In this document: positions 34,155 through 43,433 of the stretch, piece by piece | How the letters are laid out: each line of letters begins with the position of its first letter | How positions within the stretch are numbered: position 1 is the stretch's first letter | Assembly (NCBI RefSeq): GCF_014844035.1 | Contig: NZ_CP062159.1 | Coordinates: 248,001-312,000 of the forward strand | Length of the DNA stretch: 64,000 nucleotides | Source of the DNA: Flavobacterium sp. MDT1-60 | Lineage (GTDB): Bacteria; Bacteroidota; Bacteroidia; Flavobacteriales; Flavobacteriaceae | Direction: 5' to 3' | The notes under the pieces: generated by a model | Database searches by the model: none | Told to the model about the DNA's origin: nothing | What the model saw: the letters and a program-made list of their open reading frames with translations, nothing else | Program-made: the position numbers and the translations under genes

Positions 34155-35909
34155 TTAAACATTGCTCGCAAATTGAGCCGGAGAAACTCCCGTTCTTTTA
34201 CGAAAGGATTTTGCAAAAGAAACTGCATTTTTAAAACCTACACTTTCTGCAATAGCCTGTGTAGAGTATTTTCTATACATATGATTGGTAATCATTTCGT
34301 TGATTACATAATTAATTTTTAATTCATTGGAGTATTCACCGAAAGATTTACCAAATCGCTTGTTTACTACATAGGATAAATAAGTTGTATTTGTTTTTAT
34401 TTTTTTGGCCACGTATGGCAATGTAAAATCGGCATTTAAATATTCATGTTTACTTTCAAGTGCCAGTAATTTTTCGACTATTTTATTCTCTTTAGCCTCG
34501 TCGATACTTAAATTAACGTTCTCCTTTTTAAGCTGAATTTCTTCCTGTTCGAAAACCAATTCTTCTTTTTCTTCAATCTCAAATTCAGTATTGTTTTTCT
34601 TTTCAATGTTTGCTTTAAATTCTTCAATTAAAGCATTCATCTTTTTATGTGCCTTATTTTTATCTCTTATATTTTTAATTAATAAAAAAACAATTCCAAC
34701 AAACATCAACACATAAAAAACTTTCAAACCTCTACTTAAAAAAACATCATTTTGATATTTTTTTTCAATAGAGATCATTTCAGCTGCCAAACCATCAACG
34801 CCTTGTTTATAATTTACTTCTAAAGCTTCTTTACTTAATTTCGCTTCATACAATTCATAGTTATCCAAATAAATTTTGGAATGTTTATATGCTAAATCTG
34901 GTTTTTTAAGAATATTATAGATTTTGGCCTGATAAAAATTAGATTTTAAATAAGCAATCTTATTGGTATCTGATATTGCTGCAACTGAGTCACATTTTTT
35001 AAAGAAAACCAAAGCTTTATCATATTTTTTAGTCGTATAATAAATATCTCCTAAATTATAATTTGCGATACACACCGCATCTATTATATTGTTTTGTTGT
35101 GCCAAAAAAATAACATCGTAATATGTTTTTTCTGCACTTTTAAAATCGTGCTTCCAATTGTATAAATTTCCTAAACTCAATTGCGCGGAAATTTTATTAT
35201 CGACAAAATTTTGAGAATAATTAATTGCTTTCTTGTAATAATATTCTGCCGAATCGAGTAAGTATCTTTTACTTAGGTTTTTCATGAAATAGCTTTCATA
35301 AGCTGTTCCTAAACCAAGATTGTAATTACTTTTATAATTCAATAATTCCACTTTAGTAAAAACACCTTCATTTTCATCAACAAAAACAGTAAGAAATTTT
35401 AGATTTTTAATAGATAATTGGTAATTTCCAACTGCCTCATTAACTAGTGCAATGTTACCCTTAATTTTAATAATCTGCTTAACATCACCTATTTGAGTAG
35501 AAAACTTCAAGCCGGTTTGATAATCTTCAAGAGCTTTACTAAAATTACCTCTTGTCCACTCTGCTAATCCTCCATAATTATAAATATAAGACTTCATCTG
35601 AATCTTCTCATTAGATTCAGGAATCTTTTCAAGATAATAAAATGCAGCTTTATATCTTTTTTGTGCTTCTTTTGTATTACCCTTTCTTTGAAAAAAAACA
35701 CTCATTACCCCATTTGCAAAGGCCAAATGTTTATTATTGTTTGATTTCTCCATTTGGTAGGCGTATACAAGAGCACTGTCGACATTTGCATTAAAATGAA
35801 GTCGAATTTTATCTTGTAAACGTAAATATTCCTGTTCGCTAATTTGTTTTTTTTGAGAAAAACCAATATTTAGAACAAAAAATAGTAAAAAAGAGATGAT
35901 TAGCCTCAT
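34155..35909 (-). CDS. TPR-membrane-AraC-type regulator (copy C)
   Basis: 584 residues: signal peptide (MRLIISFLLFFVLNIGFSQ), periplasmic TPR repeats (about 30-370), membrane helix (FYVLMFVGIVFLLIKNI), Glu/Lys-rich linker and a C-terminal AraC-type domain (PYVAKKIKTNTTYLSYVVNK; then STQAIAESVGFKNAVSFAKSF, GVSPAQF). This inside-out layout lets a periplasmic signal reach DNA directly without a kinase. It is the first gene of a three-paralogue array and likely controls the peptide locus. Confidence 0.9.
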   Translation of the reverse strand: MRLIISFLLFFVLNIGFSQKKQISEQEYLRLQDKIRLHFNANVDSALVYAYQMEKSNNNKHLAFANGVMSVFFQRKGNTKEAQKRYKAAFYYLEKIPESNEKIQMKSYIYNYGGLAEWTRGNFSKALEDYQTGLKFSTQIGDVKQIIKIKGNIALVNEAVGNYQLSIKNLKFLTVFVDENEGVFTKVELLNYKSNYNLGLGTAYESYFMKNLSKRYLLDSAEYYYKKAINYSQNFVDNKISAQLSLGNLYNWKHDFKSAEKTYYDVIFLAQQNNIIDAVCIANYNLGDIYYTTKKYDKALVFFKKCDSVAAISDTNKIAYLKSNFYQAKIYNILKKPDLAYKHSKIYLDNYELYEAKLSKEALEVNYKQGVDGLAAEMISIEKKYQNDVFLSRGLKVFYVLMFVGIVFLLIKNIRDKNKAHKKMNALIEEFKANIEKKNNTEFEIEEKEELVFEQEEIQLKKENVNLSIDEAKENKIVEKLLALESKHEYLNADFTLPYVAKKIKTNTTYLSYVVNKRFGKSFGEYSNELKINYVINEMITNHMYRKYSTQAIAESVGFKNAVSFAKSFRKRTGVSPAQFASNV

Positions 35910-36020
35910 TTATTTGTTTTTGGATTTCAAAAATAACGCTTAAATTTTCAATAAACTAAAATTTATTTGCCATACTGTTGTTAATTTTGTTACGAAATTA
36001 AAAAAATATAACAATTTAGC

Positions 36021-36053
36021 TTTGTTTTGTTATATTTTTATTACGTAAATTTG
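36021..36053 (+). promoter_or_regulatory. Promoter of the acyl-CoA dehydrogenase gene
   Basis: TTTG (36021-36024), 21 bases, TAAATTTG (36046-36053), a full match; the start codon is 20 bases downstream. Confidence 0.6.
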
Positions 36054-36073
36054 TTCTGTAAAACTATCAAAAA

Positions 36074-37252
36074 ATGAAACCAGACTTATTTCAGGCTCCA
36101 GATTATTTCAACCTTGACGATTTATTGACAGACGAACACAAATTAGTTCGTGAGTCTGCACGTGCATGGGTAAAAAGAGAAGTTTCTCCTATCATAGAAG
36201 AGTACGCTCAAAAAGCAGAATTTCCTAAACAAATTATAAAAGGACTTGGAGAAATTGGCGGCTTCGGACCTTATATCCCGGTTGAATATGGTGGCGCAGG
36301 ATTAGACCAAATTTCATACGGTTTAATTATGCAGGAAATTGAACGCGGTGATTCTGGCGTACGATCGACTTCATCTGTTCAGTCTTCATTAGTAATGTAT
36401 CCTATTTGGAAATACGGGAATGAAGAACAACGCATGAAATATTTACCAAAACTGGCAACCGGAGAATTCATGGGTTGTTTTGGTTTAACGGAACCAGATC
36501 ATGGATCAGATCCCGGAAGCATGATCACCAATTTTAAAGATATGGGAGATCATTATCTTTTAAATGGTGCCAAAATGTGGATTTCAAATGCTCCTTTTGC
36601 AGATATTGCTGTCGTTTGGGCCAAAAATGAAGAAGGCAGAATTCATGGTTTAATCGTTGAACGTGGTATGGAAGGTTTTACAACTCCGGAAACGCATAAT
36701 AAATGGTCCCTTCGTGCATCTTCAACCGGAGAATTAATTTTTGATAATGTAAAAGTTCCGAAGGAAAATCTTTTACCAAATAAATCCGGATTAGGAGCAC
36801 CACTTGGTTGTTTAGATTCAGCGCGATACGGAATTGCATGGGGCGCAATTGGCGCAGCGATGGATTGTTATGATACTGCTTTACGCTATGCTAAAGAAAG
36901 AATTCAGTTTGGAAAACCAATTGGAGGAACGCAATTACAACAGAAAAAATTAGCCGAAATGATCACCGAAATTACCAAAGCCCAGTTATTAACCTGGCGT
37001 TTAGGTGTTTTAAGAAACGAAGGAAAAGCTACAACTGCTCAAATTTCGATGGCAAAACGTAATAATGTTGATATGGCGATTCATATTGCCAGAGAAGCCA
37101 GACAAATGTTAGGCGGAATGGGAATCACGGGAGAATATTCGATTATGCGACACATGATGAATCTTGAAAGTGTTATTACTTATGAAGGTACTCATGACAT
37201 TCATTTATTAATTACCGGAATGGATGTAACTGGAATTTCGGCCTTTAAATAA
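36074..37252 (+). CDS. Glutaryl-CoA dehydrogenase-like acyl-CoA dehydrogenase
   Basis: 392 residues. The FAD-dependent acyl-CoA dehydrogenase fold is complete: GCFGLTEPDHGSDPGS, WISNAPFADIAVVWA, QMLGGMGITGEY. The catalytic base is Glu371 in ITYEGTHDIHLL. The segment GDSGVRSTSSVQSSLVMYPI contains the arginine that in glutaryl-CoA dehydrogenases holds the distal carboxylate. It would oxidise and decarboxylate glutaryl-CoA to crotonyl-CoA in lysine or tryptophan breakdown. Confidence 0.9.
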   Translation: MKPDLFQAPDYFNLDDLLTDEHKLVRESARAWVKREVSPIIEEYAQKAEFPKQIIKGLGEIGGFGPYIPVEYGGAGLDQISYGLIMQEIERGDSGVRSTSSVQSSLVMYPIWKYGNEEQRMKYLPKLATGEFMGCFGLTEPDHGSDPGSMITNFKDMGDHYLLNGAKMWISNAPFADIAVVWAKNEEGRIHGLIVERGMEGFTTPETHNKWSLRASSTGELIFDNVKVPKENLLPNKSGLGAPLGCLDSARYGIAWGAIGAAMDCYDTALRYAKERIQFGKPIGGTQLQQKKLAEMITEITKAQLLTWRLGVLRNEGKATTAQISMAKRNNVDMAIHIAREARQMLGGMGITGEYSIMRHMMNLESVITYEGTHDIHLLITGMDVTGISAFK

Positions 37253-37286
37253 TAGAGACTATTAAAATATAAACAAAAACAATACT

Positions 37287-37315
37287 AAAAGCTTCTTCTT
37301 ATCGGGAAGCTTTTT
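37287..37315 (+). terminator. Terminator after the acyl-CoA dehydrogenase gene
   Basis: AAAAGCTTC / GAAGCTTTTT stem with a ten-base loop. Its last T overlaps the next promoter element, TATCTTTG (37315-37322). Confidence 0.7.
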
Positions 37316-37322
37316 ATCTTTG
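37315..37322 (+). promoter_or_regulatory. -7 element TATCTTTG for the DUF3050 gene
   Basis: Exact TAnnTTTG match, 15 bases before the ATG at 37338; no -33 TTTG is visible. Confidence 0.5.
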
Positions 37323-37337
37323 CAAAAAATACCGCAA

Positions 37338-38120
37338 ATGAATATTGAAACTATAAATAATAGCATTCAACCTCAAAAAGAACAACTTTTACAACATTCT
37401 TTATACAACAAAATCCAAAGCATTGATGATTTGCATGTTTTCTTAGAAAACCATGTTTTTGCCGTTTGGGATTTTATGTCACTATTAAAAGCTTTACAGG
37501 CCAAACTTACCTGCACAACAACCCCCTGGTTTGCTACAAAAAATCCTGAAACAAGATACTTAATCAACGAAATTGTTCTTGCCGAAGAAACTGATTTAAC
37601 AATTGACGGACGCAGACAAAGTCATTACGAAATGTATCTTGAAGCCATGGAAGATTGTGGAGCTGACACCACTGGAATCAATAAATTTCTATCAGAAGTA
37701 CATTCGCTGCATAATATTTTTGTTGCCATAAAACAAAGTTCTTTACATCCGGATGTAAAAGCTTTTTTAGATTTTACCTTCAGAGTTATCGAACAAGGAA
37801 AACCACATGAAATTGCCGCTGCTTTTACTTTTGGAAGGGAAGATTTGATTCCGAGTATGTTTACTGCAATCCTAAAAAACTTTCAAAAAAACCTACCCGA
37901 AACCGATTTAAGTAAACTGCTTTATTACTTTGAAAGACATATTGAATTGGATGCAGATGAACACGGACCAATGGCAATGCAAATGATCACCGATTTATGC
38001 GAAGAGGATGCTCAAAAATGGAAAGATGTCGAAGAAATTTCAATTCTAGCCTTAGAAAAACGAATTGGTCTTTGGAATGCCATTGAAGAAGAAATCGTCA
38101 TGAAAGCAGAGATGGTATAA
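37338..38120 (+). CDS. DUF3050 domain protein, haem-oxygenase-like fold
   Basis: 260 residues from the ATG at 37338; a TTG start at 37320 would lie inside the promoter. The sequence is all-helical with conserved His/Glu patterns (VFLENHVFAVWDFMSLLKALQ; YYFERHIELDADEHGPMAMQM) typical of DUF3050. The helical, His-rich layout recalls haem-oxygenase-like diiron proteins. Reaction unknown. Confidence 0.8.
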   Translation: MNIETINNSIQPQKEQLLQHSLYNKIQSIDDLHVFLENHVFAVWDFMSLLKALQAKLTCTTTPWFATKNPETRYLINEIVLAEETDLTIDGRRQSHYEMYLEAMEDCGADTTGINKFLSEVHSLHNIFVAIKQSSLHPDVKAFLDFTFRVIEQGKPHEIAAAFTFGREDLIPSMFTAILKNFQKNLPETDLSKLLYYFERHIELDADEHGPMAMQMITDLCEEDAQKWKDVEEISILALEKRIGLWNAIEEEIVMKAEMV

Positions 38121-38250
38121 AACCAGAACAATAGTATTGATTCAATACTTAATCAAAATAATGCCAAAACTTAATTGAACGTTGCTTCATTTTAAGTTTT
38201 GGGATTTTATTATTTAAACAATACCGTTTTATTCTAAAAATTGTTTTCCT

Positions 38251-38258
38251 TATCTTTG
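38251..38258 (+). promoter_or_regulatory. -7 element TATCTTTG for the AraC-type gene
   Basis: Exact TAnnTTTG match 29 bases before the ATG at 38288; -33 element unclear. Confidence 0.45.
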
Positions 38259-38287
38259 ATATCCATTGACTGTAAACTACATACAAA

Positions 38288-39061
38288 ATGAAAATTGTAG
38301 ATTTCATCCCAACAGACCAATTAAAACCTTTCGTAAGGACTTACAAAATTATAGAAAGTCAGGATGAATTGGTAAATCGGGTTTTGCCCAACACTTCTCT
38401 TGCTATAGCCTTTCGCTGCAAAGGAAATGTAAATTATATCAGGGAAAATCGTTATGATAATTTACCAATTTCTACAATTTCCGGAATTCGTAAATCTGTG
38501 CGTTTAATCAATTACTCAAAAGATACGGCAACCATAGTAATTCAATTTAAAGAAGCTGGAGCCAAAGCCTTTTTTAAAGAACCGCTTCACGAATTATTTG
38601 AAGAAAGTGTTTCACTGGATAATTTTATTCCGCAGGAAAAAATAGCAATCATAGAAGAACTTTTGGCGGAAGCAAAAACCAACAACCAAAAAATTGCTAT
38701 CATAGAACAATTTCTTTTATCGAGGTTGCACGACTACAAACCCGATAAATTAATCTCTGCAGCAGTTGCTATAATTCAATCTAAAAAAGGTGTTGTCAGA
38801 ATAAAAGAACTCGCCGACACACTTTATATCAGTCAGGATGCTTTTGAAAAAAGGTTTAGAAAAACAATTGGATCATCTCCAAAACAGTTTTGTTATGTTG
38901 TTCGAATAAAATCAATTATCGATCAAAAACAAGACAATCAAAACCTGATTGAACTGGCATTTGATGCAGGATATTTTGACCAGCCACATTTCAATAAAGA
39001 CTTCAGGTTATTTACGGGACAAACTCCGTCTGAATTTTTCAAATTTCCTTCCTTCTGGTAA
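38288..39061 (+). CDS. AraC-family regulator with DUF6597-like sensor
   Basis: 257 residues. The N-terminal half (PTDQLKPFVRTYKIIESQDE; NTSLAIAFRCKG) is the sensing domain common in Bacteroidota regulators of this group. The C-terminal half has the double helix-turn-helix (VRIKELADTLYISQDAFEKRF; LIELAFDAGYFDQPHFNKDF). The small secreted protein directly downstream is the likely target. Confidence 0.87.
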   Translation: MKIVDFIPTDQLKPFVRTYKIIESQDELVNRVLPNTSLAIAFRCKGNVNYIRENRYDNLPISTISGIRKSVRLINYSKDTATIVIQFKEAGAKAFFKEPLHELFEESVSLDNFIPQEKIAIIEELLAEAKTNNQKIAIIEQFLLSRLHDYKPDKLISAAVAIIQSKKGVVRIKELADTLYISQDAFEKRFRKTIGSSPKQFCYVVRIKSIIDQKQDNQNLIELAFDAGYFDQPHFNKDFRLFTGQTPSEFFKFPSFW

Positions 39062-39129
39062 ATCACTGATTTTTTACAATGATTTGGTGCTTGCAATTCT
39101 GAATTTTACATCAACAAAAATTAAGAATT

Positions 39130-39555
39130 ATGAAAACAAATCTTTTAATCGGAATCATCTGTTTGGCATTATTTACCAGTAAAACACATGCACAAACAGC
39201 AATTGTAAACTCACAAACAGAAGCCAAAAAATCAGAAGCCATGAAGCAAATTTTTATCGATAAATTTATCGTTCCCGAAAAATCAAAACAAGAATTCTTA
39301 GAAAGAGTACGCATCAACAGAAACTTTATCAAACACTTAAACGGATTTATAAAAGATGACGCTTATGAAAGCACTGATGAAAAGGGAAATTTAATTTATA
39401 TGACAATTGCCGTTTGGGAAAACGAAGCTGTTTTGAAAAAAGCAAAAGAAACGGTTCAGGCCGAATATAAAAAAGAAGGTTTTAATATTTCTGAAATGTT
39501 GGAAAGATTAAATATCGTCATGGACAGAAACATTTATAAAGAAGCCCAACCATAA
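39130..39555 (+). CDS. Secreted small protein with ABM-like fold
   Basis: 141 residues with a signal peptide (MKTNLLIGIICLALFTSKTHAQ). The remainder reads like an antibiotic-biosynthesis-monooxygenase (dimeric alpha-beta barrel) domain: IFIDKFIVPEKSKQEFLERV, LNGFIKDDAYES, LIYMTIAVWENEAVLKKA. Members are cofactor-free oxygenases or stress proteins, mostly cytoplasmic, so export is unusual. Follows the AraC-type gene by 68 bases. Confidence 0.7.
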   Translation: MKTNLLIGIICLALFTSKTHAQTAIVNSQTEAKKSEAMKQIFIDKFIVPEKSKQEFLERVRINRNFIKHLNGFIKDDAYESTDEKGNLIYMTIAVWENEAVLKKAKETVQAEYKKEGFNISEMLERLNIVMDRNIYKEAQP

Positions 39556-39679
39556 TCAAAATTAGCTCTATTCAATTCAATCCAATTCTACAAAAAACAG
39601 CGATGCCGTAAAAACCAAAAGAAGTTATTTAACGTAACTATTTGTTTAGAATAACCCTAAAACTTAATTTATAAAAATT

Positions 39680-40438
39680 ATGAAACCGCATTTCAAACAA
39701 ATAGTTACTATTGTTCTCTCTATATTTCTATTAAGCTGCAGCGCTGAAGAAACTCCTTCAGAAATGGCTACAACACCAGTGCCTGTTATTCCTCCAACGA
39801 CACAAGTTCCAACTATACCAATTTCAGGTTCAATAAATTATTTGGCCTTAGGCGACAGTTACACTATTGGGCAAAGTGTGTGCGAAACTTGCCGTTTTCC
39901 GGAACAGCTCAAAGCAAGTTTAAAATCAATTTATCCACAAAGCAGCTTTTCCTTAAAAATAATTGCGACTACAGGCTGGACAACTACGAATTTAATTTCG
40001 GCAATAAACACTCAAAATCCTGACCCAAATTATGATTTGGTTACATTATTAATTGGTGTAAACAATCAATATCAGGGCAGAGATTTCTCTATCTATGAAA
40101 AGGAATTTCCTGAATTGGTCAATAAAGCAATTACATTAGTAAAAGGCGATAAAAAAAATGTGATCGTTCTTTCTATCCCTGATTACGCCTACACCCCTTT
40201 TGGAAAAATGTCAATGAATCAGGAAAAAATTAGTTCCGAAATAAACAAATACAATACTTTCGCTGAGAATTATTGTATGATGAATGGAATCACTTTTGTT
40301 TCTATTACTGATATTACCAGACAAGGATTAAGCAATACCAGTTTAGTAGCTTCAGATGGATTACACCCTTCTGAATTAGCTTATAAAATGTTTGTAGAAA
40401 AAATGCTGCCTCAGGTAAAAATGGCTTTGCAGAATTAA
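39680..40438 (+). CDS. SGNH/GDSL hydrolase lipoprotein
   Basis: 252 residues. A lipoprotein signal (SIFLLSC, Cys15) and a Pro/Thr linker (VPVIPPTTQVPTIP) precede an SGNH hydrolase domain: catalytic Ser in ALGDSYTIG, the oxyanion Gly in ATTGWTTT, Asn in LLIGVNNQYQG, and the Asp-His pair in VASDGLHPSE. It is probably an esterase or deacetylase facing the periplasm or cell surface. Substrate unknown. Confidence 0.9.
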   Translation: MKPHFKQIVTIVLSIFLLSCSAEETPSEMATTPVPVIPPTTQVPTIPISGSINYLALGDSYTIGQSVCETCRFPEQLKASLKSIYPQSSFSLKIIATTGWTTTNLISAINTQNPDPNYDLVTLLIGVNNQYQGRDFSIYEKEFPELVNKAITLVKGDKKNVIVLSIPDYAYTPFGKMSMNQEKISSEINKYNTFAENYCMMNGITFVSITDITRQGLSNTSLVASDGLHPSELAYKMFVEKMLPQVKMALQN

Positions 40439-40530
40439 GATATTTCCGAATTCCAGATAAATTGATGCTGTTTTTCATCGTTTTAAAACCAAATTCAGAA
40501 TTTCTTTTTAAATTTGATTAAATTACTTTC

Positions 40531-41358
40531 ATGCAAGTTTTACCCTCAAAAGAATTATCTCCTTATATCAAACATTATCTTTTTTTGGATAATAAGGAAA
40601 CGACGATTCAAAAACTTCGTTTGTTTTCTGATGGCAATATGGGTGTTGTGTTTTCTTTAAAAAGCAAACTCATTTCTGATATTAATAATCATGAAATAAA
40701 AAACTATTTGCCAGGCTCTTTTTTGTACGGACAACTCAACGGTTTTAAAGATATTTATTCTGATAATGAAATTGCTTTAGTAATTGTCGTTTTTCAACCT
40801 AACGGAATAAATAAGTTGTTACAAATTCCGGCCAATGAATTTCAGGATTCTATTATTAGTACAGATGCTGTTTTTGGCAAAAAAGGTATTTCTCTTGAGG
40901 AAAGATTATCTGAACAAAATGATAATGATGAAAAAATTATACTTTTAAATCAATTTTTTAAAACCCTTATCTCTAAAAAATCAGAATCAAACCAATTAAT
41001 AATAAATAGTTCTTTAGAATTTATTCTTGCCAATAAAGGATATGTTTCTGTAAAACAATTAGTTAATCATACCGGTTATACGGAAAGGCATCTGGAAAGA
41101 AAATTTAAGGAATGCATCGGATTAAATCCGAAGAAATTTGGCAACGTTGTAAGGCTACATCATTTTCTAAAATTATTAAACCACAAATCCGAAGATCTTA
41201 ATCTGACAGCAATTTGTTACGATGCAGGATTTTCAGATCAATCGCATTTGATAAAAGAATTTAAAAAACAAACCGGAATTACTCCAACAGAATATTTACA
41301 TAATACAGGAAAATTGGCTAATAATCTTCTGAAAACCTTTCCTTCCATTACACTATAA
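40531..41358 (+). CDS. AraC-family regulator with DUF6597-like sensor
   Basis: 275 residues, same architecture as the gene at 38288. The N-terminal sensing domain begins LPSKELSPYIKHYLFLDNKE. The C-terminal helix-turn-helix pair is VSVKQLVNHTGYTERHLERKF and LTAICYDAGFSDQSHLIKEF, followed by GITPTEY. The amidase gene 70 bases downstream is a plausible target. Confidence 0.88.
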   Translation: MQVLPSKELSPYIKHYLFLDNKETTIQKLRLFSDGNMGVVFSLKSKLISDINNHEIKNYLPGSFLYGQLNGFKDIYSDNEIALVIVVFQPNGINKLLQIPANEFQDSIISTDAVFGKKGISLEERLSEQNDNDEKIILLNQFFKTLISKKSESNQLIINSSLEFILANKGYVSVKQLVNHTGYTERHLERKFKECIGLNPKKFGNVVRLHHFLKLLNHKSEDLNLTAICYDAGFSDQSHLIKEFKKQTGITPTEYLHNTGKLANNLLKTFPSITL

Positions 41359-41427
41359 AATGTCGGTTTTATACAATTTATAGCTTTTTCCTATTGCTAT
41401 TTTTGACTCAAATTAATAGCTTAAAAA

Positions 41428-42387
41428 ATGAAAAATTTAAAAATAGCTACCGCTCAGTTTGAGAATAAAAGCGGTGATAAAAAATACAATTTATCTGTAA
41501 TCGAAAAACTTTCGCAAAAAGCTTCCGGTGAAGGCTGCGACGTTATCTCTTTTCATGAATGTTCAATTACAGGATATACGTTTGCGAGGCATTTATCGAA
41601 AGAACAAATGCTGGATTTAGCAGAAATTATTCCGACTGGAGAAAGCATTTTGAAACTTATTGAAATTGCGAAAAAGAATGAAATTGTAATTCTGGCCGGC
41701 CTTTTTGAAAAAGATGAAAACGACAATCTTTTCAAAGCTTATGTTTGTGTAGATAAAAATGGTTTAGTTGCAAAATACAGAAAACTTCATCCGTTTATAA
41801 ATCCATATCTCACAGCGGGAGATGAATATTGCGTTTTTGAAATTGAAGGGTGGAAATGCGGAATTTTAATTTGTTACGACAACAATATTATCGAAAATGT
41901 GCGTGCAACAAAGCTTTTAGGCGCCGATATTATTTTTATGCCCCATGTTACAATGTGCACCCCTTCTACCCGCCCCGGCGCTGGTTTTGTTGCGCCTCAG
42001 CTCTGGGAAAACCGCGAAGCTGATCCCACTTCTTTACGATTAGAATTCGACGGAATGAAAGGTCGCGACTGGCTAATGAAATGGTTACCTGCAAGAGCAT
42101 ACGACAATGCAATTTATGCGATATTTTCTAACCCGATTGGCATGGATGATGATCAGTTAAAAAATGGCTGCTCTATGATTATTGACCCTTTTGGAGATGT
42201 TTTAGCCGAATGCAGAACTTTTGAAAACTCTTTCGCAACAGCTGTAATTACTCCTGAAAAATGTTTTCAGGCAGGAGGAAATCGTTATATAAAAGCCCGA
42301 AGGCCAGAATTATATCGAGATATTATTGGTCAAAATCACGAATCAGAGCAAAATGTAGTTTGGTTAAATACGGATAAAAAAAGTTAA
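41428..42387 (+). CDS. Nitrilase-superfamily carbon-nitrogen hydrolase
   Basis: 319 residues. The catalytic Glu-Lys-Cys triad is visible: Glu in SFHECSITGY, Lys in KYRKLHPF and Cys in GILICYDNN, with a second family Glu in LWENREADP. It hydrolyses an amide, carbamoyl group or nitrile in the cytoplasm. The exact substrate cannot be read from sequence alone. Confidence 0.88.
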   Translation: MKNLKIATAQFENKSGDKKYNLSVIEKLSQKASGEGCDVISFHECSITGYTFARHLSKEQMLDLAEIIPTGESILKLIEIAKKNEIVILAGLFEKDENDNLFKAYVCVDKNGLVAKYRKLHPFINPYLTAGDEYCVFEIEGWKCGILICYDNNIIENVRATKLLGADIIFMPHVTMCTPSTRPGAGFVAPQLWENREADPTSLRLEFDGMKGRDWLMKWLPARAYDNAIYAIFSNPIGMDDDQLKNGCSMIIDPFGDVLAECRTFENSFATAVITPEKCFQAGGNRYIKARRPELYRDIIGQNHESEQNVVWLNTDKKS

Positions 42388-42426
42388 AACTAATACAATT
42401 CACCAAACTTTAAACGGCTGAAGATT

Positions 42427-42434
42427 TACCTTTG
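42427..42434 (+). promoter_or_regulatory. -7 element TACCTTTG for the acetyltransferase gene
   Basis: Exact TAnnTTTG match 34 bases before the ATG at 42469; -33 element not seen. Confidence 0.4.
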
Positions 42435-42468
42435 AAGGAGTAATTAATCTACAGTATACCTCTCAATA

Positions 42469-42975
42469 ATGGAATTTTTTAAAACTACAAATGAAGATAT
42501 TGATGCTGTTTTCAATATTTATAACGAAGCTACATCTTATCAAAAAACAGTTAATAATAAAAGCTGGAGAGGTTTTGAAAGAACCCTGATCGAAAAAGAA
42601 ATTGCTGAAAATCGCCATTTTATTATCAAAGAAGGAAATGAAGTAGCCTGCACCTTTGTACTTACTTTTAATGATTTAATTATTTGGAAAGAAGCTGCTA
42701 AAGATCCTGCAATATACTTACATCGTATTGCAACAAATCCAAAATTCAGAGGGCAATCCTATGTCAAAAAAATCATAGAATGGGCTAAAATTTATGCTAG
42801 GGAAAATGGTAAACACTATATCAGACTTGACACCCACAGCGGAAACGAAAGAATAAATAAATATTACACAAGTTGCGGTTTCGATTACAAAGGAATCAGT
42901 ACTATCAAATGGACTAATGAGTTGCCCGAACATTATAAAGAAGGTTCTTTTAGCTTGTTTGAAATTAAACTTTAA
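42469..42975 (+). CDS. GNAT-family N-acetyltransferase
   Basis: 168 residues, the standard GNAT length. The acetyl-CoA-binding loop region reads LHRIATNPKFRGQSYVKKI (a variant of RxxGxG/A), followed by YIRLDTHSGNERINKYYTSCGFDYKG. Substrate unknown; a small-molecule amine is likely. Confidence 0.87.
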   Translation: MEFFKTTNEDIDAVFNIYNEATSYQKTVNNKSWRGFERTLIEKEIAENRHFIIKEGNEVACTFVLTFNDLIIWKEAAKDPAIYLHRIATNPKFRGQSYVKKIIEWAKIYARENGKHYIRLDTHSGNERINKYYTSCGFDYKGISTIKWTNELPEHYKEGSFSLFEIKL

Positions 42976-43433
42976 AAAAGACAGTCTCTCTTATATAAAC
43001 AGCCTTTCAATTCAACTTTGGATAGGCTTTTTATAATTTTTATCTGGTCCTTATTTCTACAATAATATATCGGGCAAAAACGGCGAAACTTTTTTCAAGA
43101 GTATCTTCAGGTACTTATTGAATAAGAATCAGACGTCACCTAAGAGAAATAGTACATATCTTCATTACAATACTACAAAAATTTATATTTTTTTGATCCT
43201 ATTAATATCGATCAGCTTCGACAAAATTAAAATTTATACAACGATAAGGCCTCTAAATTGTTTACTGGTGTGCCTAAAACGGTGGTCATCTTGCTTTTCT
43301 TGTAAATCTTCAAAATGTTTTGTCAGCATTATTTTATTCCAAAGAAAAAAATATGCAAGGACAAGTTAAGGTAGTTGCGACCATTTGCATATTAAATAAA
43401 TGTATTTATATTTGAACATAACCCTCCCTTATT
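42976..43433 (+). promoter_or_regulatory. 458-bp intergenic region with a full promoter
   Basis: Most of it shows no gene. TTTG (43384-43387), exactly 19 bases, TATATTTG (43407-43414) forms a textbook Bacteroidota promoter, with the TTG start of the next gene 19 bases downstream. An AGCC...GGCTTTTT hairpin near 43002-43031 may terminate the upstream gene. Confidence 0.65.

Noticed and set aside
43118..43369. 83-codon frame in the gap before the sensor gene
   Set aside because: TTG start, biased composition, no recognisable motif; the opposite strand offers only a 31-codon frame that I could not tie to a transposase.
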